Assembly (NCBI RefSeq): GCF_002165375.2
Contig: NZ_CP032134.1
Coordinates: 186,001 to 250,000, forward strand
Length of the DNA: 64,000 bases
Direction of reading: 5' to 3'
DNA from: Acinetobacter chinensis
GTDB lineage: Bacteria; Pseudomonadota; Gammaproteobacteria; Pseudomonadales; Moraxellaceae
Below, in pieces: positions 1 to 8,164 of this stretch. Under the pieces are notes generated by a model, which saw only the letters and a program-made list of their open reading frames with translations, had not been told where the DNA came from and did not search any database. The translations under genes were made by a program, and so were the position numbers. Each line of letters opens with the position of its first letter. Within the stretch, counting starts at the first letter, position 1.

Positions 1-19
1 ATGTGTCGTATTTGCAGTA

Positions 20-52
20 GAGATGTCTGAAATACCATATTTCAAACATCTC
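20..52. promoter_or_regulatory. 15-bp inverted repeat ahead of the DMT exporter gene
   Basis: Arms 20-34 and 38-52 pair with one mismatch around a 3-base spacer, 45 bases before the exporter start. No T-run follows, so an operator or a leader hairpin is more likely than a terminator. The protein that would bind it is unknown and the window begins just upstream, so any regulator gene lies outside. Confidence 0.45.
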
Positions 53-96
53 AGACCTGAGGGAAAATAGCATGACTGAAAATGACAGGAACGAAC

Positions 97-981
97 ATGA
101 CGCAACCTATTAAAACAGCCTGGTGGATGATCGCCTTACCGCTGCTCGCCGTTTTGATCTGGTCTTTGAACATTGCTGTGACCCGCTATGTAACAGACTA
201 TATTTCTCCTGTCAGTATCAGTTTTTACCGCTGGCTGGTGGCTTTTCTGATTCTTACGCCTTTTATGCTGTTTCGGGTGATTCAGGAGTGGGCAGATATC
301 CGTCCACATCTGAAACAGCTTGCTGTTCTGAGCGCATTCGGAATGGTAATGTATCAGGGCGTGGCATATACAGCAGCACATTATACGACTGCAACCAATA
401 TGGGCATTATCAATGCCTTTATTCCTGTATTTACCATTTTTGTGTCCATGCTGATCTTAAAAGATATTCCAAACCGTTATGCAGTTGTGGGCAGTCTGAT
501 TTCTTTTGCAGGTCTGATTTATGTTATGGGGCAGGGTGATATTACGGCACTGGTTCAGTCAGGCGGGCATCTGGGTGATGTGCTGATGATTGCTGCTGTT
601 TTCTTTTATGCATTTTATGGCGTATTTCTGAAAAAGTGGCAGCTGAAAATTCCTCTGATGCAGAGTCTGTATGTACAGATTGGATTTGCACTGCTGTACC
701 ACCTGCCTTTCGTGTTATGGATGGGGCTGGATACGGTCAATGCAGAGAATGCTCCCAGTGTGATTTATGCCGGTATTTTTCCATCATTGATTGCGCCGTT
801 GTTATGGATGCTCGCTGTGCAATGGATCGGACCGAACCGGACCAGTATCTTTATGAACATGATGCCGGTTTTCACTGCGATTATTGCTTTTTTCTGGCTG
901 AAAGAAGCATGGACGGTCTATCACACTGTGGGTGGAATCGTGATTGTTGCAGGGATTTTACTCGCCCAGAAACGACACTGA
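97..981 (+). CDS. DMT-superfamily (EamA) transporter
   Basis: A 294-residue integral membrane protein made of about ten hydrophobic segments in two EamA halves, the normal build of drug/metabolite exporters of the inner membrane. The start at 97 (MTQPIK) is chosen because AGGA lies at 87-90; an in-frame ATG at 82 has no comparable ribosome-binding site. The substrate cannot be told from sequence; relatives export amino acids, nucleosides or drugs. It stands alone, with a long gap downstream, and has an inverted repeat at 20-52 that may control it. The family call is secure, the substrate is not. Confidence 0.88.
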   Translation: MTQPIKTAWWMIALPLLAVLIWSLNIAVTRYVTDYISPVSISFYRWLVAFLILTPFMLFRVIQEWADIRPHLKQLAVLSAFGMVMYQGVAYTAAHYTTATNMGIINAFIPVFTIFVSMLILKDIPNRYAVVGSLISFAGLIYVMGQGDITALVQSGGHLGDVLMIAAVFFYAFYGVFLKKWQLKIPLMQSLYVQIGFALLYHLPFVLWMGLDTVNAENAPSVIYAGIFPSLIAPLLWMLAVQWIGPNRTSIFMNMMPVFTAIIAFFWLKEAWTVYHTVGGIVIVAGILLAQKRH

Positions 982-1300
982 TGTCTCTAGGCTGGGTAGA
1001 GCGAACAGTAGTTGTATAATTGATGAACAATTGATTGAAAATTACATTATTTTGAGTCTGGTGATTTAATGTGCATACTGGCATTTTATAAAACTGAATA
1101 TAGATAAAATAATTTAATAAAATAGTGATATATATTTAATTGTTAAATTTTAATGATGACAGTCTGTCTAATTTTTTAAGTGAATTACATAAATATTGTA
1201 TTTGTATAAAGAAAGCATTTGTTACATAATGTCCGTACAGGCAATGATTAAGTTTTTCTTAACTAATCAGCTTATTGTCTGGTGGATTTAAAGACCCTCT

Positions 1301-1326
1301 GGATGTGTTTTTTGCACATCCTTTTT
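1301..1326 (+). terminator. Rho-independent terminator (first of two)
   Basis: The stem GGATGTG (1301-1307) pairs with CACATCC (1315-1321) and is followed by TTTTT. Confidence 0.7.
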
Positions 1327-1330
1327 AACG

Positions 1331-1363
1331 CTCAACCAGTCTTCTATGGTTGAGTTTTTTTTT
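1331..1363 (+). terminator. Rho-independent terminator (second of two)
   Basis: The perfect 8-bp stem CTCAACCA (1331-1338) and TGGTTGAG (1347-1354) is followed by about nine T residues. Confidence 0.8.
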
Positions 1364-1497
1364 GCCTGAATATTTGTACTGTAAATTACAGCTGCTTCTT
1401 TTGATTATTTTTTATTTCTTGAACAGCATGTTTCGGAAGTGGCTTGCAGTCGATGAAATTCATCTGACTGCTCATGTATGTACTGGAATAATCCGTA

Positions 1498-2067
1498 TTA
1501 TGCGCGGATCACCTCACCTGTTTCAGCATCAATAATCCTGCTGGGTTCTCGGCTCAGCCCCAGATCACCGTTCAGATAATTCATATCGCCTGAAAAGTAG
1601 CGGCTGGCTTCCTGAAGGGAGCGTGCAGGTTCAAGTCCGGCAGGATTTGCACTGGTCGAAACAATAAATCCATTAAAGGCATTACAGAGCGCGACACAGA
1701 GCGAATGTGTAGTGACGCGTACAGCAACCTTTGAGTGATTGCCTTTAATCCATGCAGGAATATGCTCACCTGCGGGCAACAGCCAGGTGGTGGCACGCTC
1801 ATTCGGTTTACGGTTGCTCCAGCTGTTGATCACCTGTTCGTACATTTCAGGAGAAAGATCTTTCAGCAAAGGTTCTACCTGTGCAATCTGTGCAGCAAGC
1901 AGAATGACGCCTTTTTCAATGGGACGCTGTTTAAGACGAAGAATCTCGTGAAATGCCTGTTCATTGAAAGGGTCACAGCCCAGTCCCCATACAGCCTCTG
2001 TAGGATATGCCAGAACCTGTCCTTTATGCAGACATTGAGCAGCTTCAACAACAGAGGTGGTGATCAT
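1498..2067 (-). CDS. tsaC: L-threonylcarbamoyladenylate synthase TsaC (Sua5/YciO/YrdC family)
   Basis: This enzyme makes threonylcarbamoyl-AMP from threonine, bicarbonate and ATP, the first step of the t6A37 modification of ANN-reading tRNAs in the cytoplasm. The 189-residue length matches short TsaC proteins (about 190). Family motifs are visible: YPTEAVWGLGC at residues 21-31, the substrate-binding LKQRPIEKG at 45-53, and STSANPAG near residue 138. It is the last gene of a leftward lysM-dprA-tsaC run, 27 bases after dprA, an order also found in Pseudomonas and other Acinetobacter. Confidence 0.95.
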   Translation of the reverse strand: MITTSVVEAAQCLHKGQVLAYPTEAVWGLGCDPFNEQAFHEILRLKQRPIEKGVILLAAQIAQVEPLLKDLSPEMYEQVINSWSNRKPNERATTWLLPAGEHIPAWIKGNHSKVAVRVTTHSLCVALCNAFNGFIVSTSANPAGLEPARSLQEASRYFSGDMNYLNGDLGLSREPSRIIDAETGEVIRA

Positions 2068-2094
2068 GGGATCTTGCCTTAAAAAAATAAAGGA

Positions 2095-3240
2095 CTATTG
2101 TGAACCTAAATGACCCTGACGACAACGCAGATATAATCCACTCTGTTGAATGCACATCCCCTGAAGCTCCAGTTCCATCAGCTGACCAGTCAGTGTTGAA
2201 ATATCCATACTGAGTTTGTTTGCCAGCTGATCCATGTTCAGTCCGTTCCAGTCCAGGGTTTGGTATAAAGCAATCAGATGCTCAGGCAGGACAGGTGTTT
2301 CTGGAACCGTGCTGGTCTCTTTCTTTTGCTGCACCATCCACTGGGTAGGCAGTGCCAGGTCCTCAATCACCTGTTCAGGATGGTCAATCAGGATTGCACC
2401 TTCACGGATCAGCTGATGACATCCCTGATGAAATTCGCTGTAAATATGTCCAGGTATGGCAAATACGGTTTTGCCCTGTTCAGCGGCAAGTTGAGCTGTG
2501 ATCAGTGAGCCACTGTTCAGACTGGCTTCTGCCACGATGACGCCCAGGCTTAGTCCACTGACAATGCGGTTACGCCGTGGAAAATGCTGCTGAAGTGGAA
2601 GTGTGCCAGGTAAAAACTCTGTGATGACCGCACCACGCTGTTCAGTAATCTGCTGTCTGAGCAGGGTATGTGCTGTTGGATAAGTCTGATCCAGTCCTGT
2701 CCCCATGACCGCAATGGTTCGCTGGTGCTGCAACCCGCCTTTGTGGGCAGCTTCATCAATACCCTGAGCCAGTCCACTGTTGATATAAAAACCCTTTTCG
2801 CTCAGATAAAAGGCAAAATCATAGGCAATCTGACGTCCATGAGGACTGGGTTTGCGACTGCCGACGATTGCAATCTGAGGTTGCAGCAAGGCCTGAGCAT
2901 TTCCCTGTCCAAACAGAATGGGCGGAGGGTTGGTATAAGGAAGAAGCTGAGCAGGATAGTCGGTGGATTCAGGGATCAGAACAAAATCTGTATGGGATTG
3001 AATATTCTGCAGCAGTTCTGCAAATTTCTGTTGTCCAGCGTCAGTCTGAAATTCCTGTACACGCTGTATGTGATTTTTATGCAGATTCAGCTGGGACCAC
3101 TGCGCAAGACCCTTGGGGGTGGTCGCTAGGTGGACACTGCCAAAATGCTGTTTCAGTTTATAAAAAGCAGAAAGAGAATGCTGAACCAGATACCACAAGG
3201 TAATTGTTTCAATCTGCGCTTGTGATAAAGGGTTCAGCAT
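2095..3240 (-). CDS. dprA: DNA-processing protein DprA (Smf)
   Basis: DprA binds incoming single-stranded DNA during natural transformation and loads RecA on it, in the cytoplasm. The 381-residue protein has an N-terminal helical region, then the Rossmann-like DprA core with GSRK at 127-130 and SGLAQGID at 155-162, and a C-terminal winged-helix-like part (about 310-375). The start at 3240 has GGAAG nine bases upstream. It sits 19 bases after lysM and 27 before tsaC, probably one transcript. With comM at 54.2 kb it is the second transformation gene in the window, fitting the competence of Acinetobacter. Confidence 0.95.
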   Translation of the reverse strand: MLNPLSQAQIETITLWYLVQHSLSAFYKLKQHFGSVHLATTPKGLAQWSQLNLHKNHIQRVQEFQTDAGQQKFAELLQNIQSHTDFVLIPESTDYPAQLLPYTNPPPILFGQGNAQALLQPQIAIVGSRKPSPHGRQIAYDFAFYLSEKGFYINSGLAQGIDEAAHKGGLQHQRTIAVMGTGLDQTYPTAHTLLRQQITEQRGAVITEFLPGTLPLQQHFPRRNRIVSGLSLGVIVAEASLNSGSLITAQLAAEQGKTVFAIPGHIYSEFHQGCHQLIREGAILIDHPEQVIEDLALPTQWMVQQKKETSTVPETPVLPEHLIALYQTLDWNGLNMDQLANKLSMDISTLTGQLMELELQGMCIQQSGLYLRCRQGHLGSQ

Positions 3241-3259
3241 GTTTATGACTTCCGAAAGG

Positions 3260-4420
3260 TTATTCGTCCATCAGCGGTGGCTGGATACCTGCCCCGACTT
3301 TGATCGGTAATTCGCTGTCCAGTACGTATGCATAGCTCAGATTATCAAAGGCTTTGAAAACCATGATGTTACCAATGCGCTGTCCTGGCAGTTGAACACG
3401 TTCATGTGTTTTTGGATCTGTGACAGTTTCGCCTTTCTGGGAAACGGCAAGCACATGTCCAACCTGAACGCCCTGTAAAGTACCACGGTCAATGGTTACA
3501 ACACTGTTTTTCGCAGCGGTTCCAATAGAACCCATCACACGGACAATCTGACCACCAGCGGCAATATCTTCAGCATGCGTTGGATAGAACAGGGTCGGCA
3601 GCATTGGGTCGTATTCAGGCAGTACACGGTCACCACGACGGACTTCACCATTATAGGTATCGGTCAGTTCAATGGTGGTGATGTCATTTTCACCACGGAT
3701 GGCAATACCTGATGCAACCTGAGTCAGTTCCAGACCTGCATTGTATTTTTTACCTTTTGCGTCAGTGAACATGTACGGTTCGCCTTCACGGTAAACGGAG
3801 TAACGCTGACCTGCAACAAGACCGTTGCCACGTGCGTAGACAGTTTGACCTTTGGCAGCCATTACACGCTGATCACTGGTACCCAGAATGTATGGTGTTC
3901 CTTCAATGGCACTCTGAGGAATAATGGTACTGCGCTCCAGCCACTGTTTGATGTATTCAAGTGGAATAACTGGAATGGCATTGTTCAGTGATTCAATGCG
4001 AACCTGTGGCTGCAGTTTGGTACCACCGGTATAGCGACGGATAATACCTTCACAGCCATCACCTTCATCTTTACCGATAATCGGTTTGCCGTTATAGGTA
4101 CACATCAGCAGGCGGTCGCCAGGAAAAATCCAGTGTGGGTTTTTTACATGTTTGTTACTTGCCCAGATTTCAGGCCAGCGAACAGGATTTTTTAAAAACC
4201 GCTTCGAGATATCCCACAGCGTATCGCCTTTTTTCACCACATAAACCTGTGGTGCTCCTGCTTTCAATGCGGGTGGATTGACGTTCCTGGCTGGCGCAGC
4301 TTCAGCAACGCTGACCATGCCAGCTCCAACGCTGACGCAGACGGCAAGCGCTAATAATTGTTTTTTTAACCCCAGAGCATTAAAAGATGGCATGCCCTTC
4401 AAAACCTTTTTCATTATCAT
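3260..4420 (-). CDS. Secreted LysM peptidoglycan-binding protein
   Basis: The 386-residue protein has a signal peptide (hydrophobic residues about 21-37, likely cut after AEA near 41) and one LysM domain at about 59-105 (YVVKKGDTLWDISKRF), which binds peptidoglycan glycan chains. The long rest has no catalytic motif I can recognise. Two starts are possible: ATG at 4420 with AGGA only three bases away, and ATG at 4414 (MKKVLKG) with better spacing. It leads the lysM-dprA-tsaC run and is divergent from def, an arrangement common in gammaproteobacteria. Role in the envelope is inferred. Confidence 0.9.
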   Translation of the reverse strand: MIMKKVLKGMPSFNALGLKKQLLALAVCVSVGAGMVSVAEAAPARNVNPPALKAGAPQVYVVKKGDTLWDISKRFLKNPVRWPEIWASNKHVKNPHWIFPGDRLLMCTYNGKPIIGKDEGDGCEGIIRRYTGGTKLQPQVRIESLNNAIPVIPLEYIKQWLERSTIIPQSAIEGTPYILGTSDQRVMAAKGQTVYARGNGLVAGQRYSVYREGEPYMFTDAKGKKYNAGLELTQVASGIAIRGENDITTIELTDTYNGEVRRGDRVLPEYDPMLPTLFYPTHAEDIAAGGQIVRVMGSIGTAAKNSVVTIDRGTLQGVQVGHVLAVSQKGETVTDPKTHERVQLPGQRIGNIMVFKAFDNLSYAYVLDSELPIKVGAGIQPPLMDE

Positions 4421-4534
4421 AATTCCTAAAATTATGTATGCAGATGCGTTATAATAACGATCTTACACACATTTTTTTGATGAAGCATTCCTTCATTCTG
4501 GTTTTTTGATCAATGGCATAAGTGAGGATGCAGT

Positions 4535-5065
4535 ATGGCCTTATTACCTATTTTAAGTTTTCCTGATCCCCGTCTTCGTACCATTGCAAAACCTGTCGAA
4601 GAAGTTACTGATGAAATCCGTCAGCTTGCTGCAGATATGTTTGAAACCATGTATGAAGCGCCAGGCATCGGTTTAGCCGCTACACAGGTTGATCAGCATA
4701 TTCAGCTTATCGTCATGGACCTGTCTGAAAATAAAGACCAGCCCATGGTGTTCATTAACCCCAGAATTACCCCATTGACTGAAGAAACACAGCCTTACGA
4801 AGAAGGCTGTTTATCAGTGCCTCAAATATACGATAAAGTTGCGCGCCCGTCACGTGTAAAAATTGAGGCAATTAACCTTGAAGGTCAATCATTTGAGATG
4901 GAATCAGACGGACTTCTCGCTGTTTGCATCCAGCATGAAATGGATCACTTAAACGGCAAACTGTTTGTCGATTATTTGTCGCCTTTAAAACGTCAGCGTG
5001 CCCGTGAAAAGGTCGAAAAAGTTATTCGTCAGCGTCAGAAAGAAAAAGTTGCTGTGAAACGCTGA
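4535..5065 (+). CDS. def: Peptide deformylase
   Basis: This enzyme removes the formyl group from the N-terminal methionine of new proteins in the cytoplasm, using a bound Fe(II) or Zn. All three deformylase motifs are present: GIGLAATQ at 44-51, EGCLS with metal ligand Cys92, and HEMDH with ligands His134 and His138 and catalytic Glu135. The 176-residue length is normal. A GAGG site lies seven bases before the ATG. It is divergent from lysM and, unlike in E. coli, not followed by fmt; a terminator at 5095-5120 ends it. Confidence 0.97.
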   Translation: MALLPILSFPDPRLRTIAKPVEEVTDEIRQLAADMFETMYEAPGIGLAATQVDQHIQLIVMDLSENKDQPMVFINPRITPLTEETQPYEEGCLSVPQIYDKVARPSRVKIEAINLEGQSFEMESDGLLAVCIQHEMDHLNGKLFVDYLSPLKRQRAREKVEKVIRQRQKEKVAVKR

Positions 5066-5094
5066 GCAGTAAAATTTACAAATTTGTAAGTGCA

Positions 5095-5120
5095 AAAGCC
5101 CAGATCTGTCTGGGCTTTGC
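5095..5120 (+). terminator. Terminator after def
   Basis: AAAGCCCAGA and TCTGGGCTTT form a 10-bp stem with a TCTG loop. The T-run is short, so strength is uncertain. It argues against starting the next gene at the GTG at 5090. Confidence 0.65.
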
Positions 5121-5155
5121 TATACTTGCGCTGCGCAAATTGCAGGACTGTTATT

Positions 5156-5614
5156 TTGCTGTTACGTAGTGGTTTACTGCTGTCATTTGCAGCAGTATTT
5201 TTACAGATTGCTGTATTTTTACAGCCTTTGCTGCCGAAGCAATATCAGGTTGCTCCGGTCTGTGAAACCATTACGCGTGCACTTTTACTGAAACCTGACA
5301 GTCATTCTTCTGTTTCGCATTCCCATCATGCAGCTCATTCTGCTGTGTCTTCAACCCGTGATCATGCTGATCTTTCTGTACAGCATGAGTCTGAAGCTGC
5401 TTCTGAACACCATCATCATGATGCAGGGCATCAGTGTCAGTACTGTACTGTTTACGGAAACCTTGTACTGCCACCAGAGCTTGAAGTCAAAGAAGTGCTT
5501 GATCGCATTCAGGTGCGTCTGCTTGCATTTCAGAAAACATTCAGTCATGTCTGGTTCGTGCTGCAACGGCTGTTTCTGCTTCCTCAGGGTAGGGCACCAC
5601 CTCTTTCTGCATAA
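5156..5614 (+). CDS. His-rich DUF2946-type protein, probably copper-linked
   Basis: The 152-residue protein has an N-terminal hydrophobic segment, a central stretch packed with His (HSHH, HHHH) and a CQYC motif typical of DUF2946-like proteins. These are usually found beside TonB-dependent copper receptors, so a periplasmic or membrane-bound metal-handling role is inferred. I start it at TTG 5156, which has GCAGGA about eight bases upstream. A longer frame from GTG 5090 would run through the def terminator and is unlikely. It is followed 71 bases later by the copper receptor gene. Confidence 0.7.
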   Translation: MLLRSGLLLSFAAVFLQIAVFLQPLLPKQYQVAPVCETITRALLLKPDSHSSVSHSHHAAHSAVSSTRDHADLSVQHESEAASEHHHHDAGHQCQYCTVYGNLVLPPELEVKEVLDRIQVRLLAFQKTFSHVWFVLQRLFLLPQGRAPPLSA

Positions 5615-5685
5615 ATCCGGTTGTTGTTTTTCAGGGTCTTGAATGACTCCTGTCCCGTTGTATTTATGTATTGAGAGAAATTGAT

Positions 5686-7758
5686 ATGGCTAAGCCAGTA
5701 TTCCTTTTACAGCCACTGACGGCTGCAGTTCTTATTGCCTGTCATTCAGGTGTGGCATTTGCTGATGCTGAAAATGATCAGTCCCACAGGGCGGTTGCCA
5801 GCCTGGCACCTATTGTCACCACTGCTCAGCAGGGAAATGATGCCAGTGGGCTGATTGTCCGTGCTGATCCGAAAAAGCCGATTCAGCCGGTTCCAGCAAC
5901 GGATGGTGCAGATTATCTGCAGAGTATTGTGGGTTTCAGTGCAGTGAAAAATGGTGGAACCAACGGTGATGTTACGTTTCGCGGCATGTTCGGTTCCCGT
6001 ATAAAAATTCTGACGGATGGTTCGGAGAGTCTGGGTGCCTGCCCAAGCCGGATGGATGCACCGACTTCTTATATTCAGCCAGAAAGTTTTGACCGTATTT
6101 CAGTCATCAAAGGTCCTCAGACGGTGCAGTACGCTGGTACGGGTTCTGCTGCCACGGTTATTTTTGAACGTCAGAAGCCTGAATTTAAAGAACATCAGCC
6201 TGTACAGGGGCAAGCCAGTGTACTGCTCGGATCATTCGGGCGACTGGACCACAACGTGGAAGTACTGGCAGGAGATGACCAGAAATACATCCGTCTGAAT
6301 GCAAACCATTCGGAGTCGGACAGTTATCAGGATGGTGATGGGAAAACAGTCCCATCGGCATGGGAACGCTGGAATACAGATCTTGCAGTGGGCTGGACAC
6401 CTGATGATAACACCTGGGTAGAGCTGACAGGCGGTAAGGGTGATGGTGAGGCACTGTATGCAGGGCGTTCCATGGATGGTTCACAGTTTGCCCGTGAAAG
6501 TCTGGGACTGCGTTTTGAAAAGAAAAATATTACTGAAACGATTCAGAAAATTGAAGCACAGGTCAACTACAGTTTTAATGATCATGTGATGGATAATTTC
6601 AGTTTGCGTCAGCCAGAAATGAAGCATGACCATACTCTGCATACCATGTATCTGGATAAGTCTTCCATGCAGGTGACACGCCGTACACTGAACTCACGCT
6701 TGGCGATGACGACTGAGTGGAATGGAGTGGATTTGATCACTGGTGTGGATTCACAACAGAATCATCATGCCGGCAGTATGACTTCGCATGCGATGAATAT
6801 GCCGCTCAGTACCAATATGAAATACCATTCCTATGGTGCTTTTGCAGACCTGGGCTATCAGCTGTCTGAAAATTACAGACTGGTATCTGGGGCTCGTATA
6901 GATCAGGTCAAAATTGATGCGCTGAAACTGAATGATGAGCGTAAGGAAACCTTACCGAGTGCTTTTATCCGTCTGGAAAATCAGCATCCCCATCACGATG
7001 CAAAAACATATATCGGTCTGGGTTATGTAGAGCGGGTGCCTGATTACTGGGAGCTGTTCAGTACAGCACATGGCAACAGCGGAATGCCAGAACCGGCATT
7101 CAATGACCTGGATACTGAAAAAACCTTACAGCTTGATATGGGTTATCAGCATGAACACGGTGCGTTCAATTCATGGGTGTCGGCTTATGCAGGTCTGATC
7201 AATGACTATATTCTGATGAGTTATCACGATCATTCGACGGGTATGGGGCACAGTCATGGTTCTACATTCAGTGCAGGAGCAAAAAATGTGGATGCTGTGA
7301 TTGCCGGTGCTGAAGCAGGTGTGGGCTATCAGTTTACAGATGCAGTTCAGGCAGATATCAGTGCCATGTATGCCTGGGGTGAAAACAGCGAAACAAATGA
7401 TCCATTGCCACAGATCGCTCCTTTGGAAGGACGTCTGAATTTACGTTATGTTCAGGATAAATACTCGCTGGGGCTGTTATGGCGTGCGGTGGCAAAACAG
7501 GATCGTATCAGTCTGAATCAGGGTACGATTGTTGGTTATGACATGAAAGAAAGTGCAGGATTCAGCACACTTTCCATTAATGCAGGCTATAACATTCAGA
7601 AAGATCTTAATCTTGCGGTTGGTATAGATAATCTGCTGGATAAAACCTATACCGAGCACTTAAATAAAGCAGGCAGTTCAGGTTTTGGCTTTGCCAGCAA
7701 TGAACAGTTCAACAATACCGGTCGTAACTACTGGGCAAGAATCAGCATGAAATTCTAA
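5686..7758 (+). CDS. TonB-dependent copper receptor (OprC/NosA type)
   Basis: An outer-membrane gated barrel of 690 residues. It has a signal peptide (cut near FADA), a plug domain with the region around GDVTFRGMFGSRIKILTDG and VIKGPQTVQYAG, and a barrel ending in Phe (RISMKF). Met/His-rich loops (for example MTSHAMNMPLSTNM, and DHSTGMGHSHGS near residue 515) suit copper binding. The ATG at 5686 (MAKPVF) is preferred over a TTG 15 bases earlier because it begins a normal signal peptide. It is flanked by a His-rich DUF2946 protein and a small Met/His-rich protein, so the three probably act together. The copper assignment rests on family resemblance and composition. Confidence 0.9.
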   Translation: MAKPVFLLQPLTAAVLIACHSGVAFADAENDQSHRAVASLAPIVTTAQQGNDASGLIVRADPKKPIQPVPATDGADYLQSIVGFSAVKNGGTNGDVTFRGMFGSRIKILTDGSESLGACPSRMDAPTSYIQPESFDRISVIKGPQTVQYAGTGSAATVIFERQKPEFKEHQPVQGQASVLLGSFGRLDHNVEVLAGDDQKYIRLNANHSESDSYQDGDGKTVPSAWERWNTDLAVGWTPDDNTWVELTGGKGDGEALYAGRSMDGSQFARESLGLRFEKKNITETIQKIEAQVNYSFNDHVMDNFSLRQPEMKHDHTLHTMYLDKSSMQVTRRTLNSRLAMTTEWNGVDLITGVDSQQNHHAGSMTSHAMNMPLSTNMKYHSYGAFADLGYQLSENYRLVSGARIDQVKIDALKLNDERKETLPSAFIRLENQHPHHDAKTYIGLGYVERVPDYWELFSTAHGNSGMPEPAFNDLDTEKTLQLDMGYQHEHGAFNSWVSAYAGLINDYILMSYHDHSTGMGHSHGSTFSAGAKNVDAVIAGAEAGVGYQFTDAVQADISAMYAWGENSETNDPLPQIAPLEGRLNLRYVQDKYSLGLLWRAVAKQDRISLNQGTIVGYDMKESAGFSTLSINAGYNIQKDLNLAVGIDNLLDKTYTEHLNKAGSSGFGFASNEQFNNTGRNYWARISMKF

Positions 7759-7787
7759 GTTGATACAGACTGAACAGGAGTTTAAAT

Positions 7788-8042
7788 ATGAGTCATTCAA
7801 GTAATAAGTTATCCCCTGAAAAATCGGGATGGGGCTGGAAACTGCTCATCGTTGCCATTATTCTGAGCTGTATCTTTATGGGTTTTTTCTGGCTGGCAAT
7901 CACCAATGATCCGGAATATATGCCAAGTCATAAACAGCAATATACGCAGCAGAGTTTTAAAAATGCACCTGTCATGAAGCAGACAGAACAGGCTCATCAG
8001 GAACAGGCTTCTTCAGAAGCTCATGCATCACACCATCCCTGA
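7788..8042 (+). CDS. Small Met/His-rich single-span membrane protein
   Basis: The 84-residue protein has one transmembrane segment (about 17-39) and a hydrophilic tail rich in Gln, Met and His, ending HASHHP. A clear AGGAG site precedes the ATG. It is 29 bases downstream of the copper receptor gene and ahead of the strong terminator at 8060, so it is the last gene of that cluster. I do not recognise a named family; a metal-delivery or receptor-accessory role is inferred from position and composition only. Confidence 0.75.
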   Translation: MSHSSNKLSPEKSGWGWKLLIVAIILSCIFMGFFWLAITNDPEYMPSHKQQYTQQSFKNAPVMKQTEQAHQEQASSEAHASHHP

Positions 8043-8059
8043 ACTATCCTTCTGATCTG

Positions 8060-8090
8060 AAAAAAGGAAACCTGCGGGTTTCCTTTTTTT
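8060..8090 (+). terminator. Strong terminator ending the copper cluster
   Basis: AAAAAAGGAAACC and GGGTTTCCTTTTTT form a long stem with a TGC loop and a T-run. Its A-rich left arm could also serve the opposite strand. Confidence 0.88.
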
Positions 8091-8164
8091 ATGGGTGGAA
8101 TAATAAAAATCATCAGGATCGGTGACTGAAATTTTCAGTGGAACTGTAAAAATTAATCTGTGGA

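Larger units (their letters stand above)
982..1497. other. Intergenic region, A/T-rich, with two stacked terminators and a possible small RNA
   Basis: No convincing coding frame is seen. Positions 1020-1230 are very A/T-rich. Two rho-independent terminators lie close together at 1301-1326 and 1331-1363, more than 300 bases after the exporter stop. A short transcript starting near 1220-1260 and ending at them is possible but unproven. Confidence 0.5.

Noticed and set aside
1350..1535. 61-codon plus-strand frame beginning at the second terminator
   Set aside because: It starts inside a terminator and runs into tsaC in the wrong sense.
5090..5155. Longer start (GTG 5090) of the DUF2946-type gene
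   Set aside because: It would translate the def terminator stem and has no ribosome-binding site; TTG 5156 has one.
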